Below, in pieces: positions 40,352 to 48,850 of a stretch of DNA of 64,000 nucleotides; position 1 is the first letter of the stretch; each line of letters opens with the position of its first letter. The translations under genes and the position numbers were made by a program. Origin of the DNA: Microbacterium murale. Lineage in GTDB: Bacteria > Actinomycetota > Actinomycetes > Actinomycetales > Microbacteriaceae. The notes beneath the pieces are model-generated. The model did not search any database, was not told where the DNA came from, and saw nothing but the letters and a program-made list of their open reading frames with translations. The DNA lies in assembly GCF_014635185.1 (NCBI RefSeq), contig NZ_BMCM01000002.1, forward strand, positions 597,288 through 661,287, written 5' to 3'.

Positions 40352-40476
40352 GGTGTCCTCCGTTCTGGTCGGAATCAATTCCGCACCAGACTCGCAACGC
40401 CGGCAGATTTCGGCAGCCCCATTGACATGCGCCCGCGAGCGTGAGCGCCCACATCCCTCCTCATGTTGATAGCAGA

Positions 40477-40512
40477 AAAGTGTCGGTCATCGTGTTGTCT
40501 GACCGACACTTT
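40477..40512 (-). terminator. Intrinsic terminator of the sugar isomerase operon
   Basis: AAAGTGTCGGTCA (40477-40489) pairs perfectly with TGACCGACACTTT (40500-40512) around a 10-nt loop, 37 bp past the oxidoreductase stop. On the minus-strand transcript the stem is followed by TTTTCT, a short U-tract. Confidence 0.85.
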
Positions 40513-40548
40513 CCTCCTTTCAACGCCCGCAGAAGGACGCCCGAAGCC

Positions 40549-41679
40549 CTAGCCCAGCGTCGCGGCGAACGGATCGAAGTCGGCCGGCACCACCGGCACC
40601 TCACCGACAGTGCTCTCGATCTCGAGATACTGACCCGTCGCCGCAGAGTCCTGCGCCGACAGCAGCACGTCGAGCACGTGGTAGCCGAGTTCACCCGTAG
40701 CGATGTGCGGGCGATCCGCAGCGATGGCGCGCGCCATGTCGAGCACGCCGAGGCCGCGCCCGACGACGGTGCCCTGCTGCTCGATGTCGACCCACTCCTG
40801 CACCGTCGACATGCCGTCGCGCAGCACTCCGAGTGGCTTGACGTAGGCGGTCCGACCGGAGAACGTGTTCGGATCGGGCATCACCAGGGTGCCCTCGCTG
40901 CCGTGGATCTCGATGACGCCGTGACGCTCGAGCGCAGAGTCGAAACTCAGCAGATGCGTGCCCTGCTGGCCGGCTTCGAACGTCGAGAGCACCTGCACGG
41001 TGGACGGCACCTCGACCGAGAAGCTCTCCCCCGCGCGCGGCCCGGTGTGGATCTGCCGCTCGGTGCGCCAGCGCGAACCACGCGCAGAGACGCCGGCGAT
41101 CGGTCCGAGCAGGCTGACGAGTGCGGAGAAGTAGTAGGGCCCCATGTCGAGCAGAGGGCCGGCTCCGGCCGCGAACAGAAACGCGGGCTCCGGATGCCAC
41201 AGGTCGGGGCCCTGTGTCTGGAACGCAGTGTGCACGAACTGCGGAGTCCCGATGATGCCTTCGGCGATCGCGCGCTTGGCGGTCTGGAAGCCCGGTCCGA
41301 GGATCGTGTCGGGTGCAGACCCGATGCGCACACCCGCAGCATCCGCTTCGCGAAGCAGCGCACGCGTGCTCTCGCGATCCATCCCGATCGGCTTCTCGGT
41401 CCACACATGCTTGCCGGCGGCGACGGCACGCGAGGAGATCTCGATGTGCGTGGCCGGGATCGTGAGATTGACGACGAGGTCGACGTCGGGGTTCGACAGC
41501 ACAGCATCCGCGTCTCCCCATGCCGGCACGCCATGCTCCTCCGCCTTCGCGTGGGCGCGCTCGGGAATCAGATCGCCGACGGCGACGACGCGCACGTCGG
41601 GGAACGAGGTGAGGTTCTCGAGATAGGTCTGGCTGATGACGCCCGTGCCGATGATGCCGACGCCCAGGGGCGCGCTCAT
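40549..41679 (-). CDS. Gfo/Idh/MocA-family oxidoreductase
   Basis: 376 residues. GVGIIGTGVISQTYLENL is the NAD(P) loop, VWTEKPIGMDRES has the conserved lysine, and AGAGPLLDMGPYYFSALVSLLGP closes the substrate domain. It is closely related in motif order to the gene at 38885, so the two arose by duplication. It overlaps the isomerase stop by 4 bp, so oxidation of a sugar and its isomerisation are presumably sequential steps. Substrate unknown. Confidence 0.9.
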   Translation of the reverse strand: MSAPLGVGIIGTGVISQTYLENLTSFPDVRVVAVGDLIPERAHAKAEEHGVPAWGDADAVLSNPDVDLVVNLTIPATHIEISSRAVAAGKHVWTEKPIGMDRESTRALLREADAAGVRIGSAPDTILGPGFQTAKRAIAEGIIGTPQFVHTAFQTQGPDLWHPEPAFLFAAGAGPLLDMGPYYFSALVSLLGPIAGVSARGSRWRTERQIHTGPRAGESFSVEVPSTVQVLSTFEAGQQGTHLLSFDSALERHGVIEIHGSEGTLVMPDPNTFSGRTAYVKPLGVLRDGMSTVQEWVDIEQQGTVVGRGLGVLDMARAIAADRPHIATGELGYHVLDVLLSAQDSAATGQYLEIESTVGEVPVVPADFDPFAATLG

Positions 41680-42500
41680 GCGACGAACCCGCCGTCACGC
41701 AGGAATGTGAAGCCGGCCGCGATGTCGTCGAAGACGTCGCCGGGCGCGTGGTCGTACTCGATGACGGCGTACTGGATGCTATCGTTCGCGCGCAGCGCCT
41801 CGGCGAGGGGAACGTCGCCTGTTCCCGGATGCCGCTGGTCGAGGCTGTCCGACGAGAACGACGCACCTTCGGGGCCCCACGGGTTCACCGCGGGGATGAT
41901 GCCGTCCTTGACGTGGACGGCGGTGAGGCGGCTGCCGAGGCGTTCGGTCAGCGCCGTGACGTCCTGCCCGCCGGTCTGCGCCCAGAACAGGTCGAGCTCG
42001 ATCTGCACGCGCTCGTCGGTGAGTTCGATGAAGCGCTCATACGCGGTCTGGTCGCCGAATGACGCGACGAACTCCTGGGCGTGATTGTGGTACCCGACCG
42101 ACAGTCCGAAAGTCGCGGCGACGTCGGCCGCACGGTTGAGCCGCTCCGCGATGTCGGCAACCCCGCCTTCGGTGAGCCACCGCTCAGGTGCGACGAAGGG
42201 ATCGAAGACGGTCGTCATGCCGATGGCGGCGGCCGCCTCGAACACGACCTCAGGCTTGGGTGTGGGGATGGCGCCGTCCGGCGTCCAGAGCTCATCCGAG
42301 AGCAGCGGCGCGTGGCCGGTGGATGCGACGATGCCCGTCGCGTCGAACGCGGCCCGGATCTCTGCCGGACGTCCGACGAAGTCGAACGCCTCCACCGTCG
42401 TGAACCCGATCGCGGCGAGGCGTTCGAGTGAGCCGTGCATGTCGGCCGAGAACTCGCTCGCAAGCGAATACAGCTGCACTGAGGCGAGGGGCAGAGCCAT
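41676..42500 (-). CDS. Sugar phosphate isomerase/epimerase (TIM barrel, xylose-isomerase-like)
   Basis: 274 residues from ATG 42500, preceded by CGAAGGAAGAATC. AP-endonuclease-2/xylose-isomerase fold with the metal ligands in order: FDPFVAPE region, YHNHAQEF, ELDLFWAQ, VHVKDGIIP and VIEYDHAP. Members isomerise or epimerise keto-sugars, inosose or hydroxypyruvate. It is the first gene of a two-gene operon with the oxidoreductase at 40549 and is transcribed divergently from a TetR regulator across a perfect palindrome. It is therefore likely induced by its sugar substrate. Confidence 0.9.
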   Translation of the reverse strand: MALPLASVQLYSLASEFSADMHGSLERLAAIGFTTVEAFDFVGRPAEIRAAFDATGIVASTGHAPLLSDELWTPDGAIPTPKPEVVFEAAAAIGMTTVFDPFVAPERWLTEGGVADIAERLNRAADVAATFGLSVGYHNHAQEFVASFGDQTAYERFIELTDERVQIELDLFWAQTGGQDVTALTERLGSRLTAVHVKDGIIPAVNPWGPEGASFSSDSLDQRHPGTGDVPLAEALRANDSIQYAVIEYDHAPGDVFDDIAAGFTFLRDGGFVA

Positions 42501-42555
42501 GATTCTTCCTTCGTACGTCGTTGTGGAGGGGTGCGCGAGGCGCGGATGCGACGAG

Positions 42556-42585
42556 ATTATCACGAAACCTCCAGTTGGAGGTTAA
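42556..42585 (-). promoter_or_regulatory. Promoter with embedded TetR operator
   Basis: On the minus strand TTAACC (-35, 42585-42580) and GATAAT (-10, 42561-42556) are 18 bp apart. Between and over them lies AACCTCCAGTTGGAGGTT at 42566-42583, two perfect 8-bp arms separated by GT. A repressor bound there would block both the isomerase operon and, on the other side, the tetR gene. Confidence 0.75.
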
Positions 42586-42615
42586 TTGCCGATGGCTTCG
42601 GATATGTTGTGTCGT

Positions 42616-43215
42616 ATGGAGTCAGAGCCGGTGATCGGGCGTCGCGGGGCGCATGCCAAGGGCGTCGCCCGACGGCAGGAGATCCTCGATCGCGCGATCG
42701 AGGTGTTCCGCGAGCGCGGCGCGGACGGCACCTCGCTGCGGCGCATCGCCGAGGCGATCGGGATCTCGCACGCGGCGCTTCTGCACTACTTCGATTCGCG
42801 GGAACAGCTACTGGTCGCCGTGTATGCGCACGCGGAGGCGACGCGGTCGGCGCGCAGCGCTCCCCCACCCACTCCGCCCGGCGTCGAGATGATGGTCAAC
42901 GCCGCCATCGCGAATGTCGAGGTTCCGGGGCTCGTGCAGTTGTACTCGACGCTCGTCGCCGCGGCACTCGAGAGTGGGAGCGAGGTCAGCCGCGACTACT
43001 TCTCGGCGCGGTTCGAGCGTCTGCGCACCTCTCTGACTGCGAGCTTCCACGCGCAGCAGGAGGACGGTCGCATCCGTGATGATGTGCCGGCCGAACATCT
43101 CGCCGCGCTCGTCGTCGCGGCATCCGACGGCCTGCAGATCCAGTGGCTGCTGGAACCGTCCGTGGAATTGGAAGGCACGCTGAGGTCGATCGCGACGCTG
43201 TTGCGGCCGACGTGA
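42616..43215 (+). CDS. TetR-family transcriptional regulator
   Basis: 199 residues from ATG 42616 (in-frame TTG ten codons earlier is possible but has no better ribosome site). The N-terminal helix-turn-helix reads EILDRAIEVFRERGADGTSLRRIAEAIGISHAALLHYFDSREQL, a textbook TetR DNA-binding domain. The C-terminal ligand domain (residues 75-199) is not specific. It faces the sugar isomerase operon across the 18-bp palindrome, so autoregulation plus control of that operon is the simplest model. Confidence 0.93.
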   Translation: MESEPVIGRRGAHAKGVARRQEILDRAIEVFRERGADGTSLRRIAEAIGISHAALLHYFDSREQLLVAVYAHAEATRSARSAPPPTPPGVEMMVNAAIANVEVPGLVQLYSTLVAAALESGSEVSRDYFSARFERLRTSLTASFHAQQEDGRIRDDVPAEHLAALVVAASDGLQIQWLLEPSVELEGTLRSIATLLRPT

Positions 43216-43229
43216 CGTTCCGCTGAGCG

Positions 43230-43667
43230 TCAGGGCGCCACGGGAAAGTGGCTGCGCACCGCGATGCGATTCCACACGCCCATCACGATCGCAAGCCAGC
43301 TGATTGCGGATACCTGCTCGGGCGTGAGCGATCCGTCATCCCACTCCGTGCCCTCCGGCACGGCCATCTTCGTGACCTCTTCCGCGAGGCCGAGCGCAGC
43401 GCGCTCCTGGGCGGTGAAGTACTGCGACTCCCACCACGCGGCGACGACCGCGAGCCGGTCAGTCGTCTCGCCCTTCTTCAGCGCATCGCGCGTGTGCATG
43501 CGCAGACAGAACGCGCACCCGTTCAACTGCGAGACGCGCAGCTTCACCAACTCGACGAGCTTCTCATCGACACCAGCGGATGCGAGCGCCTCCGCCACCT
43601 GCCCATCCAGTTCGAGCACCTGACGGTATGCGGCCGAGTTCGTCTTACTGAGATTCACCGTTGTCAT
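43230..43667 (-). CDS. Carboxymuconolactone decarboxylase/AhpD-like peroxidase
   Basis: 145 residues. The redox pair C51 and C54 with the downstream H58 in GCAFCLRMHTRDALKKG is the AhpD-type active site; LTPEQVSAISWLAIVMGVWNR is the trimer-interface helix. Such proteins reduce peroxides using a disulfide exchange partner, or more generally act in oxidative defence. It stands alone, converging on tetR with a 14-bp gap. Confidence 0.9.
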   Translation of the reverse strand: MTTVNLSKTNSAAYRQVLELDGQVAEALASAGVDEKLVELVKLRVSQLNGCAFCLRMHTRDALKKGETTDRLAVVAAWWESQYFTAQERAALGLAEEVTKMAVPEGTEWDDGSLTPEQVSAISWLAIVMGVWNRIAVRSHFPVAP

Positions 43668-43853
43668 GTACGTTGCCTTCTTCCGTGTTGTACGCAGTCC
43701 ACACGATCGTCACTTCAGTCTCTACTGATCCGACGACGTAGCGCGAAGGAATGTCACTGGTTTCAGCCGAGCCACTGCGACTGACGCCTCGTCATCCGGA
43801 ACAGACCACCCATCCGGCTGTACGGGCGAGTATCGTGCCACGTGGAGGACACG

Positions 43854-44594
43854 ATGGACAGTGTTCGCAATCTCGTCGCTCACGCGGAGACTCGCTCCGA
43901 GTTCGCGCCCGGCACTACCGAACGGTTCGCCGGGTATGCGCTCATGGGCCTGCCGTTCAGCTCCGGCTACGTGCTGGGTCTCCGCCGGTTCCCGGTCACG
44001 TCGATCGGTCCGGGGTATACATCCGTCTGGTTGCGCACGCCCGCAGAAGCCTGGACCATCTACACCACCGTCGATGCGACCGTCTCGTGTCCCCGCTACT
44101 TCGGGCGAGCGTTGGAGTCCACCTCCGTCCACCGAATCGATGTCGAGTGGGTCAACGAGCGCACCTTTGCCGTGACCGTCGGGGATGAGGTCGACCTGCA
44201 TTGGTCGGTCACGCTCGCCACGACGCCGATGACCCGGATGATGTCGCGTGTCGCCAGTTCGCTACCCGCTCGCTTCTGGCAGAGCGAACGATTCCTCTCC
44301 GCACTCGGCACTGTGGCCGGCCCCTCTCTTCGGGCCGGTCGGATCGGAATGACGGGGAAGACCCCGAACGACCAGCTGTTCAAAGCGAGCCCCCAGCGGA
44401 TGTGGATCGTCGAGTCGTCGCAGGCGTCCATCCGCGGCGAGGATCTCGGCGTGATCGAGCCACTGCCACGGCAGACCAGACTCGGCGATTTCTGGATGCC
44501 GCAGCGCGGGGTCTTCATGATCGGAGGCGCGGAGTTCGACCCAGCGGATGCAGGGGTCGATCCGCCGACCGTCAGAGCCGCTTCCTCCGGCTGA
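43854..44594 (+). CDS. Conserved-looking protein of unknown function
   Basis: 246 residues from ATG 43854, chosen because GGAGG lies five bases upstream; a GTG four codons earlier is possible. No signal peptide or membrane helix. The body mixes beta-rich stretches (GYTSVWLRTPAEAWTIYTTV, FAVTVGDEVDLHWSVTL) and an alpha-helical middle (MTRMMSRVASSLPARFW), which resembles a lipocalin-like or DUF2867-like layout, but I recognise no family. It is the last gene of the core region before the tRNA repeat that starts the mobile zone. Confidence 0.7.
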   Translation: MDSVRNLVAHAETRSEFAPGTTERFAGYALMGLPFSSGYVLGLRRFPVTSIGPGYTSVWLRTPAEAWTIYTTVDATVSCPRYFGRALESTSVHRIDVEWVNERTFAVTVGDEVDLHWSVTLATTPMTRMMSRVASSLPARFWQSERFLSALGTVAGPSLRAGRIGMTGKTPNDQLFKASPQRMWIVESSQASIRGEDLGVIEPLPRQTRLGDFWMPQRGVFMIGGAEFDPADAGVDPPTVRAASSG

Positions 44595-44895
44595 TGAACG
44601 CGGTCGGGAGCCGATGATTGCGGGTCGGGATCGACAGCGTGCGGAGACGCAAAAACCCCCGATTTCCCGGGGGTTTTCATCTGTAGCAGGAGCGGGGCTT
44701 GAACCCGCGACCTCACGATTATGATTTGGATTCGATGACCGGACGCACCGCAGTGCGGCACGCCTTCTCTCCTAGCCGGCCGTCAGGCCGGCCTTGAAAG
44801 AGTAAAGAAAGTTCTCACAACTCACCCGTCCTGCGGGCCCGCCCGACTCAGACAGCCGCCGTCGCTACGTCAGACTCGCAGTCTACGGTTGAACT
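44595..44895. other. Intergenic region carrying the first tRNA-derived repeat
   Basis: 301 bp with no gene. It holds the first 78-bp repeat (44647-44724) and, at 44775-44792, a hairpin GCCGGCC-GTCA-GGCCGGC with a perfect 7-bp stem and tetraloop. Nothing else recognisable. Confidence 0.6.
44647..44724 (-). repeat. 78-bp direct repeat, copy 1: 3' part of a CAU tRNA gene plus terminator
   Basis: On the minus strand it reads ...ATAATCGTG (anticodon-stem 3' strand), GCGGGTTCAAGCCCCGC (complete T arm), TCCTGCT (acceptor 3' strand) and A (discriminator), then AACCCCCGGGAAATCGGGGG plus TTTTT, an intrinsic terminator. The sequence upstream of the anticodon is not tRNA-like, so no intact tRNA is present. 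A second copy (45629-45662 joined to 48862-48905) matches at 77 of 78 bases. This is the pattern left by an element integrating at a tRNA 3' end. Confidence 0.8.
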
Positions 44896-45433
44896 GTGAC
44901 CTTCCGCCCTGCCGACCGCGTCTACGTCGACGAGTCGAAGGCGCGAGGCTACTACGTCGTCGCGACTGCCTGTGCGATCGGAGACGTACGTGCATCCGAA
45001 CGAGCTTTTGCGCGACCTCCTCAAGCCCGGTCAGCGGCGCATCCACTTCAAGAGCGAGAGCGACAGCCGACGCCGTCAGATCCTCTCGAGCATGTGCGCT
45101 CTCGACGTGCGTGTGTCCGTATGGGTCGTCAAGCAGCGGCCAGACAAGGAGGCGCGGCTACTGTCCCTCGGCGCACTCGCTGAGGAAGCCGTCCGCGCTG
45201 GTGCGGCGCAGCTAATCATCGAACGCGACGAATCCCTCGAACGTGCCGACCGGCGCCTGATCGCCGATGCAATCCGTCGCTTTGGATCATCGGAGATGCA
45301 GTACCGACATGTCGCGCCGCACGAGCATCCGCTGCTCTGGGTGAGCGACGCCGTTGCCTGGTGCTACTCGAACGGCGGCGACTGGATCCGTCGCGCCGAT
45401 GCGATCGTCGAGTCCCGGGTCACCCGGCTGTAG
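44896..45433 (+). pseudogene. DUF3800-family gene broken by a 4-bp duplication
   Basis: From GTG 44896 the frame reads MTFRPADRVYVDESKARGYYVVATACAIGD, the opening of DUF3800 proteins, then goes astray. The frame starting about 44989 continues the same protein: VHPNELLRDLLKPGQRRIHFKSESD and on to a stop at 45433. The two frames join exactly at GACGTACGTGCATCC, where ACGTACGT (44984-44991) looks like a tandem duplication of ACGT. Removing four bases restores GD-VHPN in one frame, about 178 residues. DUF3800 proteins occur in phage and mobile elements; the function is unknown. Confidence 0.75.
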
Positions 45434-45628
45434 AAACACGTGAGCCTGGCTCGTCATACCGTCCGGAAGACTGCCAGGCTCCGAGGGCTATTGCCCGCCG
45501 TGCCTCAAGTCTACCTCGGCGGCTCCATGACCGGCCAGTGCGATCTATCCTCGATGTCTCAACCGGCATAAAACCGGCACAGGGACACACCTCGGGACAC
45601 ACCCGCCGATCTAGGCAGCCTCCCGGAT
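45434..45628. other. Short non-coding stretch between pseudogene and repeat
   Basis: About 195 bp with no gene. It sits between the DUF3800 pseudogene and the second 78-bp repeat, and is the part of the element closest to its attachment end. Confidence 0.5.
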
Positions 45629-45662
45629 ACGCAAAAACCCCCGATTTCCCGCGGGTTTTCAT
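45629..45662 (-). repeat. 78-bp direct repeat, copy 2, first part (terminator side)
   Basis: The 34 bases 45629-45662 repeat 44647-44680 with one G-to-C change. The remaining 44 bases are found at 48862-48905, because a 3.19-kb ISL3-type unit has inserted after GTTTTCAT. Confidence 0.85.
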
Positions 45663-45699
45663 GGCTCTTCCCAGATGACGGTGTAGGTCGGCCGGGCGC

Positions 45700-45828
45700 G
45701 TCGGTCCGCAGATAGACGTCGAGGTCTCCCGACGATGGAGGTTCCTACGCCATCCATCCGAAAGACCTCGACGTGCCCGACGCTACCCCGCCGGCCGGCT
45801 TCGGCCGCCCTGACCTAACCGCCTTCGC
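45700..45828 (+). repeat. Left-end remnant of the ISL3 element
   Basis: 129 bp nearly identical (three differences) to 47452-47580, including the transposase start codon and its first 20 codons. The frame runs into TGA soon after the fragment ends at the C of CCTTCGC. Confidence 0.85.
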
Positions 45829-45844
45829 GGCTCATCCCAATCGG
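45829..45844. repeat. Inverted copy of the ISL3 right terminus
   Basis: GGCTCATCCCAATCGG is the reverse complement of the right terminus at 48838-48853, here pointing inward. After these 16 bases the similarity stops. Probably the junction left by an internal deletion or by a second insertion. Confidence 0.6.
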
Positions 45845-46056
45845 CTCTGATCGGGTCTGCTGACCCTCTCGACGAGAACGCAGCGACATCACAGCCACCC
45901 AACCCCGACCGTCCGGGAAGCCGGGGCACGTCACATGGGCTGTGCTGCGGGCGTGTCGAGTGGGTAGTCCAGGGGCGACGCAGGAGCGTCGACGCGACGT
46001 GCTGAGAGGTGGTTCCAACCGAGCGCTAGGACACAAGCTACAGGCATGGCGATAGG

Positions 46057-46998
46057 TCAGGAACGGCGTCGCTCCCTGCGCAGGAGGGAGCGCAGAGTCT
46101 CGGCGTTTGCGTAGCCGACCCGTAGCGCGATCTCGGCGGAGGTGAGGTCCGTGGTTGCTGAGAGGTGTCGAGCTCGTTCGGTGCGAAGCCGTTGGACGAA
46201 GCCGAGCGGAGTGAGGTTGAGCGCCGCACGGACTCGTCGTTCGAGGGTGCGCCGGCTGGTGCCGAGCGACTGCGCGACGAAGGCGACGTTGAACGGTTCG
46301 TCCAGGCGGGCGCGCACGAAGCGTTCGAACTCGACGACGATCGGGTCCTCGTGCCGGAGATGTTCGTAGGCGACGAAAGCCGCCTGCGACGGGCGCTCGT
46401 CGATGATGAGGAGCTTGGCGACATGTTGGGCCAGGTCGGGGCTGATCGATCGCACGAGTGAGAGCGCGAGGTCGATGTGGGCGAAGGCGGCGCCGGCGGT
46501 GACGAGGTTCCCGTCGACCACGACCATGGTGTCGAGATCGAGGGCGACGGTCGGATAGCGCTTCCGGAACTCCGGCCCCAGGAACCAGCTGGTCGTCGCC
46601 CGCCGATGATGCATCCGTCCTGTCTCGGCGACGGCGAACACGCCGGTGCACGCCGCGGCGATCCGGGTGGTCGCGTCGTCGAGGCGCCCGAGTGAGGCGA
46701 TGACCGAACGAGCATCTCGACTCTGGAGGGCGTCGTGGGTCGCGGCGGCCGTGAGGGTTCCAAGCGCAGGGACGACGACCACGTCGAACTCTCCGGACTC
46801 CGGCAGCGGGTGGTCCACCGACAGGGTCATCGATGCCGTCGTGGTCACTCGCCGTTTCGGTCCGAGGATGGCGAGTTCGATCGGGTCGATCCGCGGGTCG
46901 ACATCGCCGCGGGCTCCGTCGGCCACCCGCACGATGTCGATGATCGACGCGATAGCCGAACCGAAGCAGCCGTCGATCGCGATCAGTCCGATACGCAT
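46057..46998 (-). CDS. GlxA-family transcriptional regulator (DJ-1/PfpI domain plus AraC HTH)
   Basis: 313 residues from ATG 46998. Residues 1-170 are a DJ-1/PfpI-like sensor domain (IGLIAIDGCFGSAIASIIDIVRVA, then the nucleophile-elbow AAACTGVFAVAETG with a cysteine). Residues 215-313 form the AraC DNA-binding domain with two helix-turn-helix units (FNVAFVAQSLGTSRRTLERRV and ALNLTPLGFVQRLRTERA). Such proteins sense small metabolites. It is transcribed divergently from the monooxygenase gene at 47106, 107 bp away, so it likely controls it. Cargo of the ISL3 unit. Confidence 0.9.
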   Translation of the reverse strand: MRIGLIAIDGCFGSAIASIIDIVRVADGARGDVDPRIDPIELAILGPKRRVTTTASMTLSVDHPLPESGEFDVVVVPALGTLTAAATHDALQSRDARSVIASLGRLDDATTRIAAACTGVFAVAETGRMHHRRATTSWFLGPEFRKRYPTVALDLDTMVVVDGNLVTAGAAFAHIDLALSLVRSISPDLAQHVAKLLIIDERPSQAAFVAYEHLRHEDPIVVEFERFVRARLDEPFNVAFVAQSLGTSRRTLERRVRAALNLTPLGFVQRLRTERARHLSATTDLTSAEIALRVGYANAETLRSLLRRERRRS

Positions 46999-47105
46999 GA
47001 CGTAAACAATAGCAATACTGCCGTATACGCCACTCCCCACCGGCCCTCGCTCGTCATACGCTGAACTCGTCCCACGAAGAACCCCGACGTCAAGGAGAGT
47101 CCCTC

Positions 47106-47417
47106 ATGTCCACACCCGCATCACTTCCGTATGCCTTCGTCGCCAAGATCGTCGCGGCCGATGGACAGCACGACGCGGTCGCCGATCTGCTCGCCGGCGC
47201 TGTCGCACTCGCCAACGAAGAAGTAGGAACGATTGTCTGGTTCGCGGTCAGGACCCACGCCGACACCTTCTGGATCTTCGATGCATTCCCCGACGAAGCC
47301 GCTCGCGACGCCCACGCCAACGGCGCCATCGTCGCAGCCCTGATGGCCAACCAGCACCTCCTCGGCGCAGCACCCGAGATCCTGGCGGCCGACGTCCTCG
47401 CGTCCAAGCTCCCGTAG
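47106..47417 (+). CDS. Antibiotic-biosynthesis-monooxygenase-like (ABM) domain protein
   Basis: 103 residues. AAGGAGAG lies just upstream of the ATG. The ferredoxin-like ABM fold is recognised by YAFVAKIVAADGQHDAVADLLAG, WFAVRTHADTFWIFDAFPDEAARDAHANG and a C-terminal dimer strand. Related proteins are putative quinol monooxygenases (YgiN type) using no cofactor. It is likely regulated by the divergent GlxA-like protein. Second cargo gene of the ISL3 unit. Confidence 0.85.
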   Translation: MSTPASLPYAFVAKIVAADGQHDAVADLLAGAVALANEEVGTIVWFAVRTHADTFWIFDAFPDEAARDAHANGAIVAALMANQHLLGAAPEILAADVLASKLP

Positions 47418-47524
47418 TCCGCCAACGCACGAGACGATCGCGCCCCGCCGAGTCGGTCCGCAGATAGACGTCGAGGTCTCCCGACGATGGAGGTTCCTAC
47501 GCCATCCATCGGAAAGACCTCGAC

Positions 47525-48850
47525 GTGCCCGACGCTACCCCGCCGCCCGGCTTCGGCCGCCCTGACCTGACCGCCTTCGCTCGACTCGACGGCCTCGGTC
47601 TGAGCGTGATCGGGCAACGACTTGAACCGGATCGTGCGGTCCTCGCGTGCCGCGTGGTGGAACCAGATCAGTGGTGCCGACGGTGCGGCAGCGAAGGCGC
47701 CGCTCGTGACACCGTGATCCGGCGGTTGGCCCACGAGCCGCTGGGCTGGCGACCGACCGTGCTGGAAGTTGTAGTGCGCCGCTACCGCTGTGCAGACTGC
47801 GGACACGTTTGGCGCCAAGACACCAGCGCCGCGGCGGAGCCACGCGCGAAGCTCTCGCGCACCGGGCTGCGGTGGGCGCTGGAAGGGATCGTGGTCGCAC
47901 ACCTCACCGTCGCCCGTGTCGCCGAGGGACTCGGGGTCGCGTGGGACACCGCCAACAACGCGGTCCTGGCCGAAGGCAAGCGGCTGCTGATCAACGACCC
48001 CACGCGGTTCGAGGGCGTGAAGGTGATTGGCGTCGATGAGCACGTCTGGCGCCACACCAGGCGTGGCGACAAGTACGTCACCGTGATCATCGACCTCACC
48101 CCGGTCCGCGATGGCGCCGGCCCAGCAAGGCTGCTGGACATGGTCGAGGGCCGGTCGAAGGCGGCGTTCAAGACCTGGCTCGCCGACCGCGACGACGCCT
48201 TCCGCGACGCGGTCGAGGTGGTCGCGATGGACGGCTTCACCGGGTTCAAGACCGCCGCCGCGGAGGAGATCCCGGACGCGGTCACGGTGATGGATCCCTT
48301 CCACGTCGTGCGCCTGGCCGGTGACGCCCTCGACAGGTGCCGGCGCCGGGTCCAACTCGCGATCCACGGGCACCGTGGGTTCAGGGACGATCCGCTCTAC
48401 AAGTCGCGGCGCACGCTGCACACCGGCTCGGACCTGCTCACCGACAAGCAGAGCGACAGGCTACGCGCGCTGTTCGTTGATGACGCTCACGTCGAGGTCG
48501 AGGCGACCTGGGGTGTCTACCAGCGGATGATCGCCGCCTATCGCCACGAGGACCGGCAACGTGTCCGCGAGCTCATGGAGAAGCTGATCACCGACCTCAG
48601 CGCCGGCGTCCCCAAGGTGCTCACCGAGCTCACCACCCTGGGCCGGACCCTGAAGAAGCGAGCCGCCGACGTGCTCGCCTACTTCGAACGACCCGGCACC
48701 AGCAACGGGCCGACCGAGGCACTCAACGGACGGCTCGAACACCTGCGCGGCTCCGCACTCGGGTTCCGCAACCTGACCAACTACATCGCCCGAAGCCTGC
48801 TCGAGACCGGCGGCTTCGGACCCCAACTCCTACACCCCCGATTGGGATGA
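47525..48850 (+). CDS. ISL3-family transposase
   Basis: 441 residues from a GTG. An N-terminal zinc-binding region (CRRCGSEGAARD, then YRCADCGHVW) is followed by a helix-turn-helix and a DDE domain: GVDEHVWRHTRRGDKYVTVIIDLTP, then MDPFHVVRLAGDALDRCRRRVQ and FERPGTSNGPTEALNGRLEHLRG with the late glutamate. This order is specific to ISL3 transposases. The gene ends 3 bp before the element's right terminus, as usual. It appears intact, so the unit may still be mobile. Confidence 0.94.
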   Translation: MPDATPPPGFGRPDLTAFARLDGLGLSVIGQRLEPDRAVLACRVVEPDQWCRRCGSEGAARDTVIRRLAHEPLGWRPTVLEVVVRRYRCADCGHVWRQDTSAAAEPRAKLSRTGLRWALEGIVVAHLTVARVAEGLGVAWDTANNAVLAEGKRLLINDPTRFEGVKVIGVDEHVWRHTRRGDKYVTVIIDLTPVRDGAGPARLLDMVEGRSKAAFKTWLADRDDAFRDAVEVVAMDGFTGFKTAAAEEIPDAVTVMDPFHVVRLAGDALDRCRRRVQLAIHGHRGFRDDPLYKSRRTLHTGSDLLTDKQSDRLRALFVDDAHVEVEATWGVYQRMIAAYRHEDRQRVRELMEKLITDLSAGVPKVLTELTTLGRTLKKRAADVLAYFERPGTSNGPTEALNGRLEHLRGSALGFRNLTNYIARSLLETGGFGPQLLHPRLG

